A stretch of DNA of 64,000 nt from Margaritifera margaritifera (Eukaryota > Mollusca > Bivalvia > Unionida > Margaritiferidae). Numbering within the stretch: the first letter of the stretch is position 1; each line of letters starts with the position of its first letter. The position numbers and the translations under genes are program-made. Below are positions 1 to 12,800 of this stretch, piece by piece. Below the pieces are notes generated by a model. The model saw only the letters and a list, made by a program, of their open reading frames with translations. It was not told the origin of the DNA and ran no database searches. The stretch lies in assembly GCA_029931535.1 (NCBI GenBank), contig JAQPZY010001266.1:954001-1018000 (forward strand). The letters are read 5' to 3'.

Positions 1-650
1 GACGCTGTCGTGTGCTATTTTGTCTTACAATAATATTTGCTTAAATTCCACACAAGAGCAAGCGGATGGAGGGTTATGTCTCACTCTATGGTGACGCCGC
101 ATGTCATGGGCGAAAAGATTATGGTTAATACATGGCGGTGGTGGTGGTGGAGTACTTACCCAAGCGTTATTGATTACGCCGCCGATAAATGCATATCACT
201 TTCAAATATGCTACGCCAAAATATTTTCCATACGGTTGTAAAATGATCAAATATTCATATATCTGTGGCACATGTACAATTTTGAGGCTTTGATATTTCG
301 GGAAATTTATTTTGATTGATTGATTGATTTATTTATTTTTGTTTCTACTTTCCCTTCCTTGTTTCTCGCTCGTTCTTTTAATTGTCCTTCTTTTTCTTTC
401 TTTTTCACTTACTGAAGTTGTCATTAAGTTAATGAATATCAGGGATAAGTCACAGCGAGACTAATAGACTTTCAACACATATATCGGAACTTAATCGTAT
501 TGTCACGAGTCAATATTTATCTGTAAACCCGCGTTCGTTGCTTAGCAATCACATCATCAGTTTATAATCATTGCCAAACCATAGTAATTTAGAATGTCCA
601 GAGTGTTTTGAAAGCATCTTTCGGACAGGAACCCATACATCATTTGCTGC
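1..650. other. No gene recognised
   Basis: AT-rich sequence with a pyrimidine-rich stretch around 340-400. Short open frames have no family features. Confidence 0.5.
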
Positions 651-658
651 ATGGGAAA

Positions 659-1162
659 CACATATTGTAGATTTTACTTGGCTGTGTCACTCTTGATTAA
701 CTGCCTCCTTAAAGGGGCCAAAATATCAAACACGTATTGTAGATATTACTTGGCTGTGTCATTCTTGGTTAACTACCTCCTTAAAGGGACCAAAATATCA
801 AACACGTATTGTAGATTTTACTTGGCTGTGTCACTCTTGATTAACTGCCTCCTTAAAGGGACCAAAATATCAAACACGTATTGTAGATATTACTTGGCTG
901 TGTCATTCTTGGTTAACTACCTCCTTAAAGGGACCAAAATATCAAACACGTATTGTAGATATTACTTGGCTGTGTCACTCTTGATTAACTGCCTCCTTAA
1001 AGGGACCAAAATATCAAATACATATTGTAGATTTTACTTGGCTGTGTCACTCTTGATTAACTGGCTCCTTAAAGGGGCCAAAATATCAAGCACGTATTGT
1101 AGATATTACTTGGCTGTGTCATTCTTGGTTAACTACCTCCTTAAAGGGACCAAATATAAAAA
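659..1162. repeat. 72-bp minisatellite, seven copies
   Basis: Seven units of exactly 72 bases. Two unit types mostly alternate, hinting at a 144-base higher-order unit. Because 72 is a multiple of three, one + frame stays open and would give a 24-residue hydrophobic repeat (YLAVSFLVNYLLKG-like). Confidence 0.93.
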
Positions 1163-1299
1163 TAAAATCTATAGTACGAGAGTATACGATTTCTTAAAAT
1201 GTATTTGTGTCCGATAGTACTTTCAAGCAAAGACACACAGAAACATATACACACATGTGTGTGTGTGTACAGCAGTATGGATATGCGTATATGTATTTA

Positions 1300-2200
1300 T
1301 GGATGAACGAATGGATGGATGGATGGATAGCAGCATATAGTGGATGCAAGGACGAATGAATAAACAGATGGATGAATAGCAGTATAAGGTAGATGAAAGG
1401 ACGAATGAAAGGATTGATGAATGTAAAACAGCATAAGGTGGATGCATGGACGAACGAATGGATGAATGAATAGCATCATAGGGTGGATGCAAGGACGAAT
1501 GAAAGGATGGATGTATAGCATCACAGAGTGGATGCAAGGACGACTGAATCGATGGATGAATAACAGCATATGGCGGATGGAATGACAAGTGAATAGATGG
1601 ATGGATGAATAGCAGCATTCGGTGGATGCAAGGTCGAATGAATGGATTGATATAGCTTCACAGGGCTGATGCGAAGATGAATGAATGAATGAATAGCATC
1701 ATAGGGTGGATGCATGGACGAATGAATGAATGAATGAATGAATGAATGAATGAATGAATGAATGAATGAACGAACGAACGAATGAATGAATGAATGAATG
1801 AATGAATGAATGAATGAATGAATGAATGAATGAATGAATGCAGGGACGAATGAATGAATGGATAGCATCATAGGGTGGATGCATGGACGAATGAATGAAT
1901 GAATGAATGAATGAATGAATGAATGAATGAATAAATGAATGAATGAACGAACGAACGAACGAACGAATGAATCAATGAACGAACGAACGAACGAACGAAC
2001 GAACGAATGAATGAATGAATGAATGAATGAATGAATGAATGAATGAATGAATGAATGAATGAATGCAGGGACGAATGAATAAATGGTGGATGCAAGGACA
2101 AATGAATGGATGTATAGCATCATAGGATGGATGCAAAGACGAATTATTAAGTCGATGGATATCAGCATAGGCTGGATGCATGGACAAATACATGAATGAA
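1300..2200. repeat. GGAT/GAAT/GAAC tetranucleotide-rich satellite region
   Basis: Tetranucleotide tracts GAAT and GAAC (for example 1715-1840 and 1890-2065) are embedded in a looser 60-70-base repeat containing GGATGCAAGGACGAATGAA. All minus-strand frames here are HSFI-type translations of the repeat. Confidence 0.92.
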
Positions 2201-2466
2201 TGTAACACCAAATTTAATGAATATTTCGCATTTTCTTGAAGATAAGAATACACTCTTCATTAGAAAATCATTTTTCATGAAGAAATATGTTGCACGGAAT
2301 GAACACAGATCGGATGCTTGTTAGCTGTTTTTTTTTCTTTTTTATGTTTCCGCATTTTTATAATTTGGACCTGATAGATCGTTTCATTCCCAACAAAGAT
2401 TACGCCTGAAAAGTTTGGTAGCGACCATAGTAGGGATCAAAAGGTAAGAGCCATACATATTCTGTT

Positions 2467-2830
2467 CAGAGGGGTATTTAAAAAGTTCTGAATATTTTGA
2501 TATAATTGTTTTGTTTCTTTGAACCTGTCAATAAATTTAACGCCGATCGATATACAAAATAACGTATTATAAAATGAACTGTAGCTGCGCGTGCTGCACG
2601 CCGGACACCTGCATTTATATGCGTGTGACGTAACATAGGTCAATGATAGTGACCGAAAAATGTCAGAGAAGGAGAACAATTCTGCTACTGAACAAAGAGC
2701 ATATTGTAAAATCCGGGCGCCCTTAGGGTACTCTCTGATTGATATCAAGGCAGTAATTCTTTATTATATTCTACAATTCTGAGGTGGTTTCATCGTTTTA
2801 AAGATGCTCTATACACACTGGAAGATATTT
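2467..2830 (+). pseudogene. Mariner-like transposase remnant (5' part)
   Basis: This is colinear with the remnant at 61068-61620, including the sequence before the ATG. From the ATG at 2660 it encodes ENNSATEQRAYCKIRA and LGYS, the start of a mariner-type helix-turn-helix. About 30 bases present in the other copy are deleted, and a stop follows. The rest of the transposase is absent. Confidence 0.7.
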
Positions 2831-2839
2831 CTATTACCA

Positions 2840-3362
2840 CAGTTGTTTTAAATATATTGAAGAATCATTTGAAACTCAGAAAGATTTGTGCAAGATGGGT
2901 CCCGCATTTGTGACATTTCTGCTGTGTTGACCAGAAAAGGAGTATTTTCATAAGGTTGAAAGGAAGTACAAGATTTTAAGTGAACTGATTTTTGGCGTGC
3001 ATCTGTACAGATTATTTGGAGATTTAAACACCAAATTTGTATATTTGATTTGCGTTTATTTAAACATCATTAGGTGCTAAAAGGTAGTAGGCTATAAACG
3101 CTTTTCGATTTTTTGTATTCAAAAGAGACACTATCAATGTAGCTTTGAAGAAATTAAATTAATTTCTCATCTCTCATCATCGTAAAAAAAAGTTTTAAGA
3201 ATCTTTGTACCTGTACGGAGTGAAAAGACAGGTAACCAAAACCCTGAGATACAAAATTAACACATCATTAATCCCAACACTGAAAGCATATCAGTCGGAA
3301 TCATTAACACAATTTTATTAAATTCAGCGCATAGAGGAAAGCTAAAGACCATTTAAGTAATT
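2840..3362. other. Nothing recognised
   Basis: AT-rich sequence that may include decayed downstream transposon sequence, but I could not align it to anything. Confidence 0.4.
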
Positions 3363-3498
3363 CTAGTGAAGTTCCCTTTGATATCCATCCCAAAACCTAC
3401 CATATACTAGTGAAGTTCCCTTTGATATCCATCCCAAAACCTACCATATACTAGTGAAGTTCTCTTTGATATCCATCCCAAAACCTACCATATACTCG
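3363..3498. repeat. 44-bp tandem repeat, three copies
   Basis: Units start at 3363, 3407 and 3451, each beginning CTAGTGAAGTT and running through ATATCCATCCCAAAACCTAC. Confidence 0.9.
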
Positions 3499-4195
3499 AG
3501 ACCTGTAGAAGAACGTGTAACTGAAGAAAATTGTGAACGTGTAACTGAAGAAATTGTGAACGAATTCGGTTGTACATTGGATGAAATTGATAATCTGAAA
3601 ATGGCAATATATTTCCAAATAGATACCAAAGGTCATTGAATAGCTTTGGAAACATGTTAAACATTCATATGGCTGAAACTACGTTCTTAAAATATATGTT
3701 TGTACTTTTTGTGAAGTTTTTGAATGGTGCTTCAACCAAACGACAATTAAGTAGGATGAGATACATTGACTTAACACGACGATTTTGGAGAGTTGAGTAC
3801 ATCGGTTTCAAGGAAGGTCAATACGATTCATGCTTGGTTTTAAAAATTCAATGCAAGCGATGAATGGTTCAGCCAGTATATGTGTATTTGAAACATTCGA
3901 ATAAAGATTCAACTTTGCAGTTCCATCTTCTCAGCTTCTGCAAAATGCGCATACTACAAAATCAGTGGAGCTAGGTATCTTAATAGATGGATCAGACAAA
4001 TGGATTATCATGTTGAGGTGATTCGAAAAAGATATTCAACCTGCCCGACATTAGCTATGCTGATTTATGTACGCATATAGATGATCTAATTTGATTTCCA
4101 TGCAGTTTTAGCAGTTTTTTCAACTTGGTATGTGTGTGCGTGCGTGCGTGCGCACGCCTGTGTTTGTAATTGTATGGCGGTGGCGGCTCGGCAGT
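3499..4195. other. No gene recognised
   Basis: Two short + frames (3454-3639, 3636-3863) have no recognisable features. A short TG/CG tract lies at 4130-4160. Confidence 0.4.
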
Positions 4196-4378
4196 TTTTA
4201 GTTTGGCGTTTTATAGCGCAGCAACACAAATAGTATTTTAAAGCACAGAACCGAGGCTATTGGAGTAAAGTGCCTGACCCAAATAGGCTAGCAGGATTGA
4301 TCCAATAGTAGGATTCGAACCCGCACCCTTTCGGTCGCGACTCCGGTACGCTAACCACTGAGACACTGTGGTTCCTGC
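4196..4378 (-). mobile_element. tRNA-derived SINE, family A
   Basis: Read on the minus strand it has a tRNA-like head with a B-box-like GGGTTCGAATCC and a tail with CACTTTACTCC, GCCTCGG and GTTGCTGCGC. The same order occurs in the copies at 55059 and 59115. Confidence 0.72.
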
Positions 4379-4379
4379 G

Positions 4380-6000
4380 TCCACTAGTCGCCTCTTACGA
4401 CACGCAGGAGAGCAGAGCGCACAAGGCCTATTCTACATCCCCCGACCCACAGGAGGTGGCTTGCCAGATGAGGCAAACTGGCAGCTCTTGTTTTTGATAG
4501 GTGCAAAGTTTGGCTCATATTGGTGTCATGAAGTTTATTGGACGTTATGCTTTTATTCGAGTATTGACAGTAAAAATAAGTTATTCCGAGTTGTTTCAAA
4601 TCGATGAATATCTCCCCCTGACCTTCAGTAACGCAGTATTTCTTATATCTTTTCTGTAACAATGTACTGGAGTCATTAGTACACAGACCAATAAAGAAAC
4701 TGTACAGAATATTTGTACTCATAACCGTGAAATTAGAACAAACATAATTGTAGCACTGTAGGTGAAAATTGGAGCGTTTGTATATGACACGATATAAAAT
4801 TTTTGTTTAAGTACCTGTCACATTTGGCTTTATTAAAATACACTGGGATAGGAAACGACAAGTAACCAGTTTATGCTGGTAAAGCATCACTGCGGGGCCT
4901 GTTTCCGAAAACCAAGGAAAAAACTAAAATACATCTTGAAAAATTGAATCGGTTGAGATGGGCACAAATTAGCATTTACTTCATAATCTTTGTAACATTA
5001 CCAGTCAGTTCCTCCACTCTGTCTATATTTCTATATTTAACATCCGCAAAGGACTATATTTCTATAAATAACATCCGCAAAGGACTATATTTCTATATTT
5101 GAGCCACTACTCTCGATAAACGATGTACACTCAAGGCGCCACCAACCTTTCTACATGATGTAGACCTTCTGTGGGTAAGCCATTTTACGTAGAGTGATAA
5201 AATATTAGAGAAAGTCTGGTTTTCTTGTGTAATGGATGACATACAAAAGTCACCAAATTCCCCGTGTCCCAGGTGTAGCTTAAGGACTATTGGTAATGCA
5301 GAATTTAGTTTATGTGGGGCGGGGGATGATACTCTGATTGTGAGGAAAGTTCTAAAAATTTTGGTAATAGTAATGTCCTATTTCTTTCGATAATGTATTA
5401 TGTAATACTTAGCAGTGAGTTTGTGAAAGATTAGCTTACAATAAAGAAAACTCCACACCTCTTTGTCGATAGAATTTGAAGCAGTGCACATCAGTATAGA
5501 GTTTATTATATGCAATGGAACAAAAATGTCCATGACACTTATCAATAATCCATTGAGTGGCAAGGAGAATTGATTTTTTTAAAACTTTGAGAAATTGAAC
5601 ATAAGCTGGGGGTTTTTTGTGAGTTTTTTTGTGTTTTTTTCTGCACATACTGCTTGCAAATAAAAGCATTTTAGCCAGTGATGAAAACCTGGAAAGTAAA
5701 TCCTATTAAAAGTATGGAGACCTGTCCGGGCCATAAGCAGCATTTAGTGACACTGACACGATTGTACATATCTGTTGGTAACAATAATAATGAGAATAAT
5801 GTAAGTGACAAATATTATGATGATCCCCAAGCTGAACAGTTTGGAATATTTTAATAATCTCTGTTCAATGTTTTTCTGTACATGCTATATGTCTATCTAT
5901 CTTTCTATGTGCCTGTCTGGCTGTATTGAATTTAAATATTGTAACGCAACCATGGTAAATACACCTTAAAATGCTTGCTTGTCCCCTTTTATGACTTTCA
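4380..6000. other. No gene recognised; small duplication near 5025-5100
   Basis: A short unit containing GGACTATATTTCTAT and AACATCCGCAAA is repeated around 5025-5100. Otherwise AT-rich with short frames lacking features. Confidence 0.4.
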
Positions 6001-6441
6001 TTATGCAAGGTTACTGTACTGCCACCATTCTGTACTTATTCCCTCACATAAAGCATAGTGAGTTGAGATTTCACTGACTTGCTCTTTCAGACACTCTAGA
6101 TTTATCATCCCGTTTCCATCCAAAATGTATACAGACCGTTTTATTTGAAACGTAGGATTATTATCGCGATGAAACACATGCAGCTTCCTATTACGCTCCA
6201 ATTAAATGCGGCACACAACAATGTTGGTAACTTTATCTTCAGCAAATATTCCTTTCATCTTTATCAATTGATATGGTGGACACCTAATCTTGACACATCC
6301 ACACTGTTCCACCTTCTCATCTCTTGATACACACAATTCCCTTATGGGTTGCCTATATTTGCGATTATGTCGACCACCAGTATCAATATATCGCGTCCTT
6401 AAATTTTTCTTTCTAAAGCATTCCATGTCTTTGCAAATCAC
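6001..6441 (-). pseudogene. Unassigned minus-strand reading frame with one internal stop
   Basis: Two frames, 6441-6202 and 6201-6001, are continuous in the same minus-strand frame apart from one TAA (6202-6204), together about 146 codons. The first half is basic and has closely placed cysteines (LCVSRDEKVEQCGCVKIRC). The second has a few more and ends in EWWQYSNLA. The cysteine pattern could suit a small secreted protein or an exon of one, but I recognise no family. It could also be a transposon fragment or chance. Confidence 0.28.
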
Positions 6442-7936
6442 TAGACTGTAGCACGATACAAACTTACTGACCCAAAGTCTCTTAAAATGTCACACACAAA
6501 ACAAAACCAATCACAATTTAACACAAATGCAAGAAATGTCACCAAAACGCCATCAATATCTATATTGTAAATCGAAAAATAACTTTAAACTCTTACCCTT
6601 CACATGGCCCAATTGACACACCGTAGATTCCACTGTAGAAGAACAAGAAGACATGTGTGTATACATGTCGGTACATGTCAAGCTCACCGTCTGTGACCAT
6701 GTAGGCTCCACTTAGTTTACAATTCACGACAAGTGACAATCGTAACATATAACATATCTGAAGGAACGAACTTTTTCTAAGGTATGCAATTTCTCATATA
6801 TCTTACCGGATCAGTTCTTAATGTTCATATAATTCAAGATTTTCTTGTCTTGAACCTCCCTTCTTGCTTTGAGGGAAATGCCTTCGAACACGCTAGCGGA
6901 AACACATCCTGCCACTATATTATTTCTCATAGTTGCAAGCAAAATCAATATATGTACCGGTTAAGAAAACTGATAACTCATATTTACGATATATAACAAA
7001 TATGCAATATATTTCTTCCTAAACGCAAATTTAAGGCAGTTTTCATTATCGTTATATGGATATTAAGAAGGAACGACTGATAATTACGGAAGATATTAAG
7101 TTCGGCGGATTCATATTTCCAGAACCATGTGCAGTGAATCGACAGAGGTCAAGCAAGTGAAATGTAAACGGGGGAATAATTCAGCTGATAGTATGCATTT
7201 TCACATATATGTAGGATTTTTCTTTGCTATTGACATTAGCGACCACAACTGTAGTTTTTACATGGAAACTTTGATAGCCATCAGGTTACAAATATGCGTG
7301 TAATATGACTCTCAGTCATGGGACTGTATTTACCGGAAGAAAGCCGATACGGCAGCCTCTATTACACTGCATCGGGGTGTTTTCCACATGCGGTGTACGT
7401 AGGAGATACAGTCTAATTGTGTTGAATTACTTATATAACATACTTTCTAAAACAACATTTTAAAACTTCTCATCGGTGAGTACATTCATTCATTCATTCA
7501 TTTATCGAATCATGTACCAAGAATGGAATTTTATTAATGGAGGATATGGCGGTAACAAAAATGATAAAATACATTATTAGCTATTGTATTTATTATTGTT
7601 ATTTATATAAATAAAAAAGTGTTGAACTTATTTTTTTTTAATGAAAAAGCCAAGAAAAAAAAAAAAAACAATAATTAAAACAACAAAATATAGTAATCAA
7701 AATCACTTGAAGCGTACAGGTTATGTGAAATTATCAGCAATATAACGGATGTGTTACAGTATTTCTACCAGTTAGGTCACATGTCAAAAAGGGAGTTCCA
7801 AAGTTCACGTGGAACACGTGCCTTTGCATAAACTTTTCGTGCAAGTGTAAGTTTCATAAACAAAACAGATTTCAACCAAACAAGGACGTCTTGAGGAATA
7901 AGTTTCATCGTATAAGTAAGTATTATGCAAATTATT
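6442..7936. other. No gene recognised
   Basis: AT-rich sequence with a short CATT tract near 7485-7500 and poly-A/poly-T runs near 7620-7670. Confidence 0.4.

Positions 7937-7996
<60 letters not shown>
7937..7996. repeat. (AT)n microsatellite
   Basis: An almost pure AT dinucleotide run. Confidence 0.97.
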
Positions 7997-7998
<2 letters not shown>

Positions 7999-8273
7999 CA
8001 ATTGAAAAAGTATGTCAAGCTTGTGTCTCAGTTTTCTATGATTTATTGTTACAAAATGGGGCTATATGAACTGAAAATCTATTTGTTTGTTCCATTTGCG
8101 CGTACTGTGTGAAGAAACAATTAATGTTTATGTCCACACTTTGGTCATTACGCCATGTATTTTGGCCATATGACTTCAAATGAACACAGCATGAACTATA
8201 CATTGCAATTAATTTGAACTGTTGTATTGACCAAAGTGTGAACATGAACCATAAAGGGGTCGTAAAAGTAAGT

Positions 8274-8336
8274 AATGCGAGTCCTGCGTTCAGATGAAAA
8301 ACAATGCGAGTCCTGCGTTCAGATGAAAAACAATGC
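8274..8336. repeat. 30-bp direct duplication
   Basis: Two adjacent copies of a unit containing AATGCGAGTCCTGCGTTCAG. Confidence 0.85.
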
Positions 8337-8612
8337 GCATCGAAAAGATGCGAAGTAGGGGTTTAATCTTGATAGACAACTCAACCTTTTCCCTACAATA
8401 TAAATGGGGTAAAAAAACAATGTGAACCTGTATAACCCGCATTTTTGCTTGAATTTCAATTACGCATTACTGTCTTCGTGTACAATAATAACTGTGTCAT
8501 TTGATATTTCAGATTTTGATTTGCACAGCAGATCTTCATAATGGAGCATTGTAACGAAACGAGTAATACCCAAAAATGTCCCCTTTTCTACCACCTAGGT
8601 CCATACATGCAT

Positions 8613-8786
8613 CTATGTATGTATGTATGTATGTATGTATGTATGTATGTATGTATGTATGTATGTATGTATGTATGTATGTATGTATGTATGTATGTAT
8701 GTATGTATGTATGTATGTATGTATGTATGTATGTCCTTGTATACTTATCTACAAGTATACGTTCTATTAATACGTATGTATGTATA

Positions 8787-8822
<36 letters not shown>

Positions 8823-8905
8823 TGTATGTATGTATGTATGTATGTATGTATGTATGTATGTATGTATGTATGTATGTATGTATGTATGTATGTATGTATG
8901 TAGAT
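8613..8905. repeat. (ATGT)n microsatellite, two blocks
   Basis: Two long ATGT tracts are separated by about 45 bases of other sequence near 8735-8775. The second grades into AGGT/AGAT repeats to about 8940. The MYVC and HTYI open frames are translations of this repeat. Confidence 0.97.
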
Positions 8906-9484
8906 AAGTAGGTAGATAAGTAGGTAGATAGGCAGGCAGGTATATGTCAGCACAAATCTTAGAACACATCCGGGTTCCGCCAAAACATAAATATTTACGT
9001 CAACAAAACATGGAGTCATCTGGAAAACGGGTGAACAGTTTTTCTGCACGTGCGACAAATAAATTTACACTGCTATGCACGAGCATATATGTACCTCAAA
9101 TAAAATTGTGCAAATGTTGAAGGTGCGATATACTCTTAAATAGGTAATTATTCATATCATATTAGTTTACTTACTTAGTAAGCAGTTCTGTCTATTAAAA
9201 CGTACTGTTTTAGCCTAATTTACTGTTTCCCCTGTTGCCAAAAACTAAAGGTAGGTAAGGACTGTAAATGAATGACGATAGATGTATACGATTGTATCTA
9301 TACTTTTCCAGTTTTAGCCGCAGAAGTATTGTACTTCCTCCCACGCGACGGCGTCTCAACATATGGAAACATATACATATGTACGGCCTCACTGCATCTC
9401 GACAATTCTTTCTTATTAGGTTTTAGGCAACAGTTTGGATTAATTTTCATAGCATCTATTACCAATGGGGAGGGGGCTAAATGG

Positions 9485-9562
9485 GCTAACTTTCTACATA
9501 TATGTACAGTATTTGTACATTCTACTTTCTACATATATGTACAGTATTTGTACATTCTTGGT
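9485..9562. repeat. 34-bp duplication with TGTACA palindromes
   Basis: Two copies of a segment containing CTACATATATGTACAG and TTTGTACATT. Confidence 0.8.
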
Positions 9563-9609
9563 GAAGTTCGTGAGTGTAGCCAAGGTTTTGTGTACACAGT
9601 GTACATATT

Positions 9610-11170
9610 GTTATACCTGTATATACTATTATACCAGGAATCATAAAACTTTGTGGGGGATGCATACACTCATCACAATAGTAGTTCACTGTGACCTTTA
9701 TTTCACGCTTCCATGATTGGTTACATTTTCTGTTGAAAGTTTATTTCTCTAGTTCTCTTCATGGTAGACTCATAAATCTAGACGATTGTATGCATCGCTC
9801 TTACTGCCACACACTTACAGCAAAATAAGGTCATTGTGACCTACATTTCATATTTTACTGGCTTAGGTTAGGTTTTTGAATTTAACTCATGACCAACATG
9901 GTTTCTTTTGCACTTTGTATACATACTGTTATACCTGGAATCATGAAACTTGGTGAGGCTATGCATCTTGATGAACACTACTTCCTTACTTCAGAAGTAG
10001 GTCATTATGGACCATGTTTTACGCTTCACTAACTTGGGATAACTTTTGTGTTTGATGTTCATTTCTCCGGCACTGTTCATGGCAGATAGTGAAATTGATT
10101 ATATGTATCTCGTTAAATACTACATCCTAATAACCAAAGAATCCATCGTGACCTATTTCATCTTTACTGGCATTGGTGAAGTTTTTGCGTTTAGCTCATG
10201 ACCACACGAGCTTTTGGCTTGCTATATGCATATTATCCAGCCTAGAATCACGAAACTTGGTGAGGAAATGTACCTTGATAGGTACTACACCCTTATCGCA
10301 ATACGAGGTCTCTGTGTCCAATTTTTCATGTTTAGATTTTGTCCATAAAGTTGATAAAGTGCTGTGTGTTAGAATCATGAAACTTGATAATTGGATGCAT
10401 CTACTTTAGTACTACACACAAGCAGAGTAGGTTACGGCAACCTTTATTTTATACTTTAGACTTTACTAACACAGGTTAAGAATTTGTGTTTAGCTCATAA
10501 CCCCATATATTATTCCATGCTATATACATGATAGCCTACAAGGCGATTTTTAACCAGTACAGTTAGAAGTAGGAATAAATATGTGTATTCAATGGTAAAC
10601 TTTGAATATTGATGACTAGGCATTGTATATTGTAATAGGTTACCCTCAACAGGTCAGTTGTTTATTGTATATTGTAATAGGTTACCTCAACAGGTCAACT
10701 GTGTATTGTACCTGCTAATGGGTATAGGAATTAGACGAGTGGACTGCATGCATTTATCGTGAGGTCTCATTTGTAGTGGCTTATAAGTTCTTGTACATGA
10801 ACTATGGTGTAAATCCAACGTTATTCAAAGCCTGTAACATTTTCCCAGTAAAATCTGACTGCTATGGGTGGACAATGATAATAACGTCTGAAGCAGATTT
10901 TAAGAACAATGATTAGAAAAAGAAGAAAAGCCAAATTGTTGTTTTTTTTTAAATATTTTTTTTTCCAACTCATTATGGTACCTGTACTTCCATTCATACA
11001 AACGAATATTATTTTGTATTGCTCTATGTTTTTTAAGCATAGTAACAGGGACCAACATTTCATTGGCAGGATCAGTTAGTCTAAATTTATTTTTCGCATG
11101 ATAATTAATGTCTACAGTCTCTACTGAGGACTACTAAAAGCAGGCGAGCTATGTAATCGTTGATTATATT
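9610..11170. repeat. Large dispersed repeat, copy 1
   Basis: The copy is built of diverged internal subunits with recurring phrases: AATCATGAAACTTGGTGAGG, TGCATC, GGTCATTGTGACCTAC, ACTGGCTTAGGTTA and TTTAGCTCATGACCA. It then has a fixed end containing GATAATAACGTCTGAAGC and ATGTAATCGTTGATTA. The same order recurs at 14460-15670, 21770-24420 and in parts of 26440-27060 and 56711-57435. No coding potential. The type of element is unknown. Confidence 0.75.
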
Positions 11171-11364
11171 CTGGTTAGGAGCTACCTTAGCATAATTGTT
11201 ATGTCCCCACTCCAAGTGCAGGAGGAGCATCTTAATTTTGCCTCGTCCGTCCGTCCTTCCGACTTTTTGTTGGTATGTACATGTGTCTCAGACCAGCTTG
11301 TTAGCACGATGAAGCAAAAATCAATTGACCTGGAAACATATACTGATTAGCATTTATTATTAGA

Positions 11365-11513
11365 TGACCTGATTAGAGTATTACCCTATTGACGTGACCT
11401 GATTAGAGTTTAACCCTATTTAGGTGACCTGATTAGAGTTTAACCCTATTTAAGTGACCTGATTAGAGTTTTACCCTAAATAAGTGACCTAATTAGAGTT
11501 GTAAACAATTTAA
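11365..11513. repeat. 30-bp tandem repeat, five copies
   Basis: Units start with TGACCTGATTAGAGTTT at 11365, 11395, 11425, 11455 and 11485. Confidence 0.92.
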
Positions 11514-12324
11514 GCTTTTTTGCCTCTTTTTTATTGCATTGTTTTGCACTTTTTAAACCAATACAATTTTGGTAGAAACCTTGTGAGCACGATTGTGCAA
11601 GATTCAATTACGTTCATAAGTGAATATTGGTTCGCATATTCCTATTTTCACACTTATGTAGCAATTGTTGTATTTTTAAAATCTTTTCTAACCTTTTAAC
11701 TGGGACATGTTCGGCTATAAAAGCGCGAGATCGATTATGCAGAAACCACTTGGGTAAAAGAAGCTGCCTGTATGCATGTTGATATTCATACATAGATAAA
11801 TTAATAAAATCTATTTCGGTTCACATGATTTAAGCGAGGTTTTTAGTATTTTTTGTAAGTTTGTGGACTGAGACTTGTTTTGCTGCAGCAGGGCATACAC
11901 ATTTTACAAACACACATCTAGGTATCGTTTGAAAAACAGGAGTTCTTAAACTTTATGCCTTTTGAATCAGTTCCTGATTTACTGAAAATCAAGTTGTCCA
12001 GTAAAAGGTAGTTACTGGAATTCTCAAGTGGAGTAAAAATATAAAACAAAAGGTACTGCAGTTAAACGTTGATAATACGTACTTATCGGGAAACATGGAT
12101 TTTTTTCCCTGTTAACTGGTTTACCGGAAAGTCAAATATTCATGCAGAATAAGTTGTATTTTTGGGCGACACTTCGTTAGTCAGTATAATAGAAAAAAAT
12201 TCGAATAAATGGACTCAGTGTAATCGATATTATACTGCAATCTGCTTTTCATAACACGACCATGATCTCTCCCATGATCTGTGCGATGATATGTAGATAC
12301 AGCGGCGAGAATAACTTTCCGGGG

Positions 12325-12325
<1 letters not shown>
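11514..12325. other. No gene recognised
   Basis: AT-rich, no supported features. Confidence 0.4.

Positions 12326-12374
<49 letters not shown>
12326..12374. repeat. (AT)n microsatellite
   Basis: A nearly pure AT run. Confidence 0.97.
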
Positions 12375-12377
<3 letters not shown>

Positions 12378-12625
12378 CATCTTGTGCAAATTCGATTACA
12401 TTTTTCTATTCTTGAGGAAAGATTGTGCTCCCTAATTTCTACATTAGCAATTTTTGTAGAGATGAAGACAAAGCAGTGATGAAAGGGTCGATATAGTTAT
12501 TTTAAGTTTTTGAAACCTGAGGCATAAAAAAGTGAAAATGTCCGGTTTTAGAGAGCATAGAAAAGGGAAATGTCAGGTTTTAGAGGGCAGCTCACTGTTA
12601 CGTCAGTATTAATGATCCCTCTTCT

Positions 12626-12800
12626 GCATAACCTGAACATCTCTCACTGCATAACCTGAATATCTTTCTCACTGTATAACCTTAACATCTCTCTCACTGC
12701 ATAACCTGAACATTTCTCTCACTGCATAACCTGAATATCTCTCTCACTGTATAATCTGAATATCTTTCTCACTGCATAACCTGAATATCACCCTCACTGA
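12626..12800. repeat. 23-25-bp tandem repeat, about seven copies
   Basis: Units read roughly ATAACCTGAATATCTCTCTC followed by ACTGC, with small length changes. Confidence 0.9.

Noticed and set aside
1223..2253. Overlapping minus-strand frames rich in HSFI
   Set aside because: They are open in several frames at once because of GAAT/GGAT tetranucleotide repeats.
8541..9058. Long MYVC- and HTYI-repeat open frames
   Set aside because: They are translations of an ATGT microsatellite on both strands; the same holds at 23941-24262.
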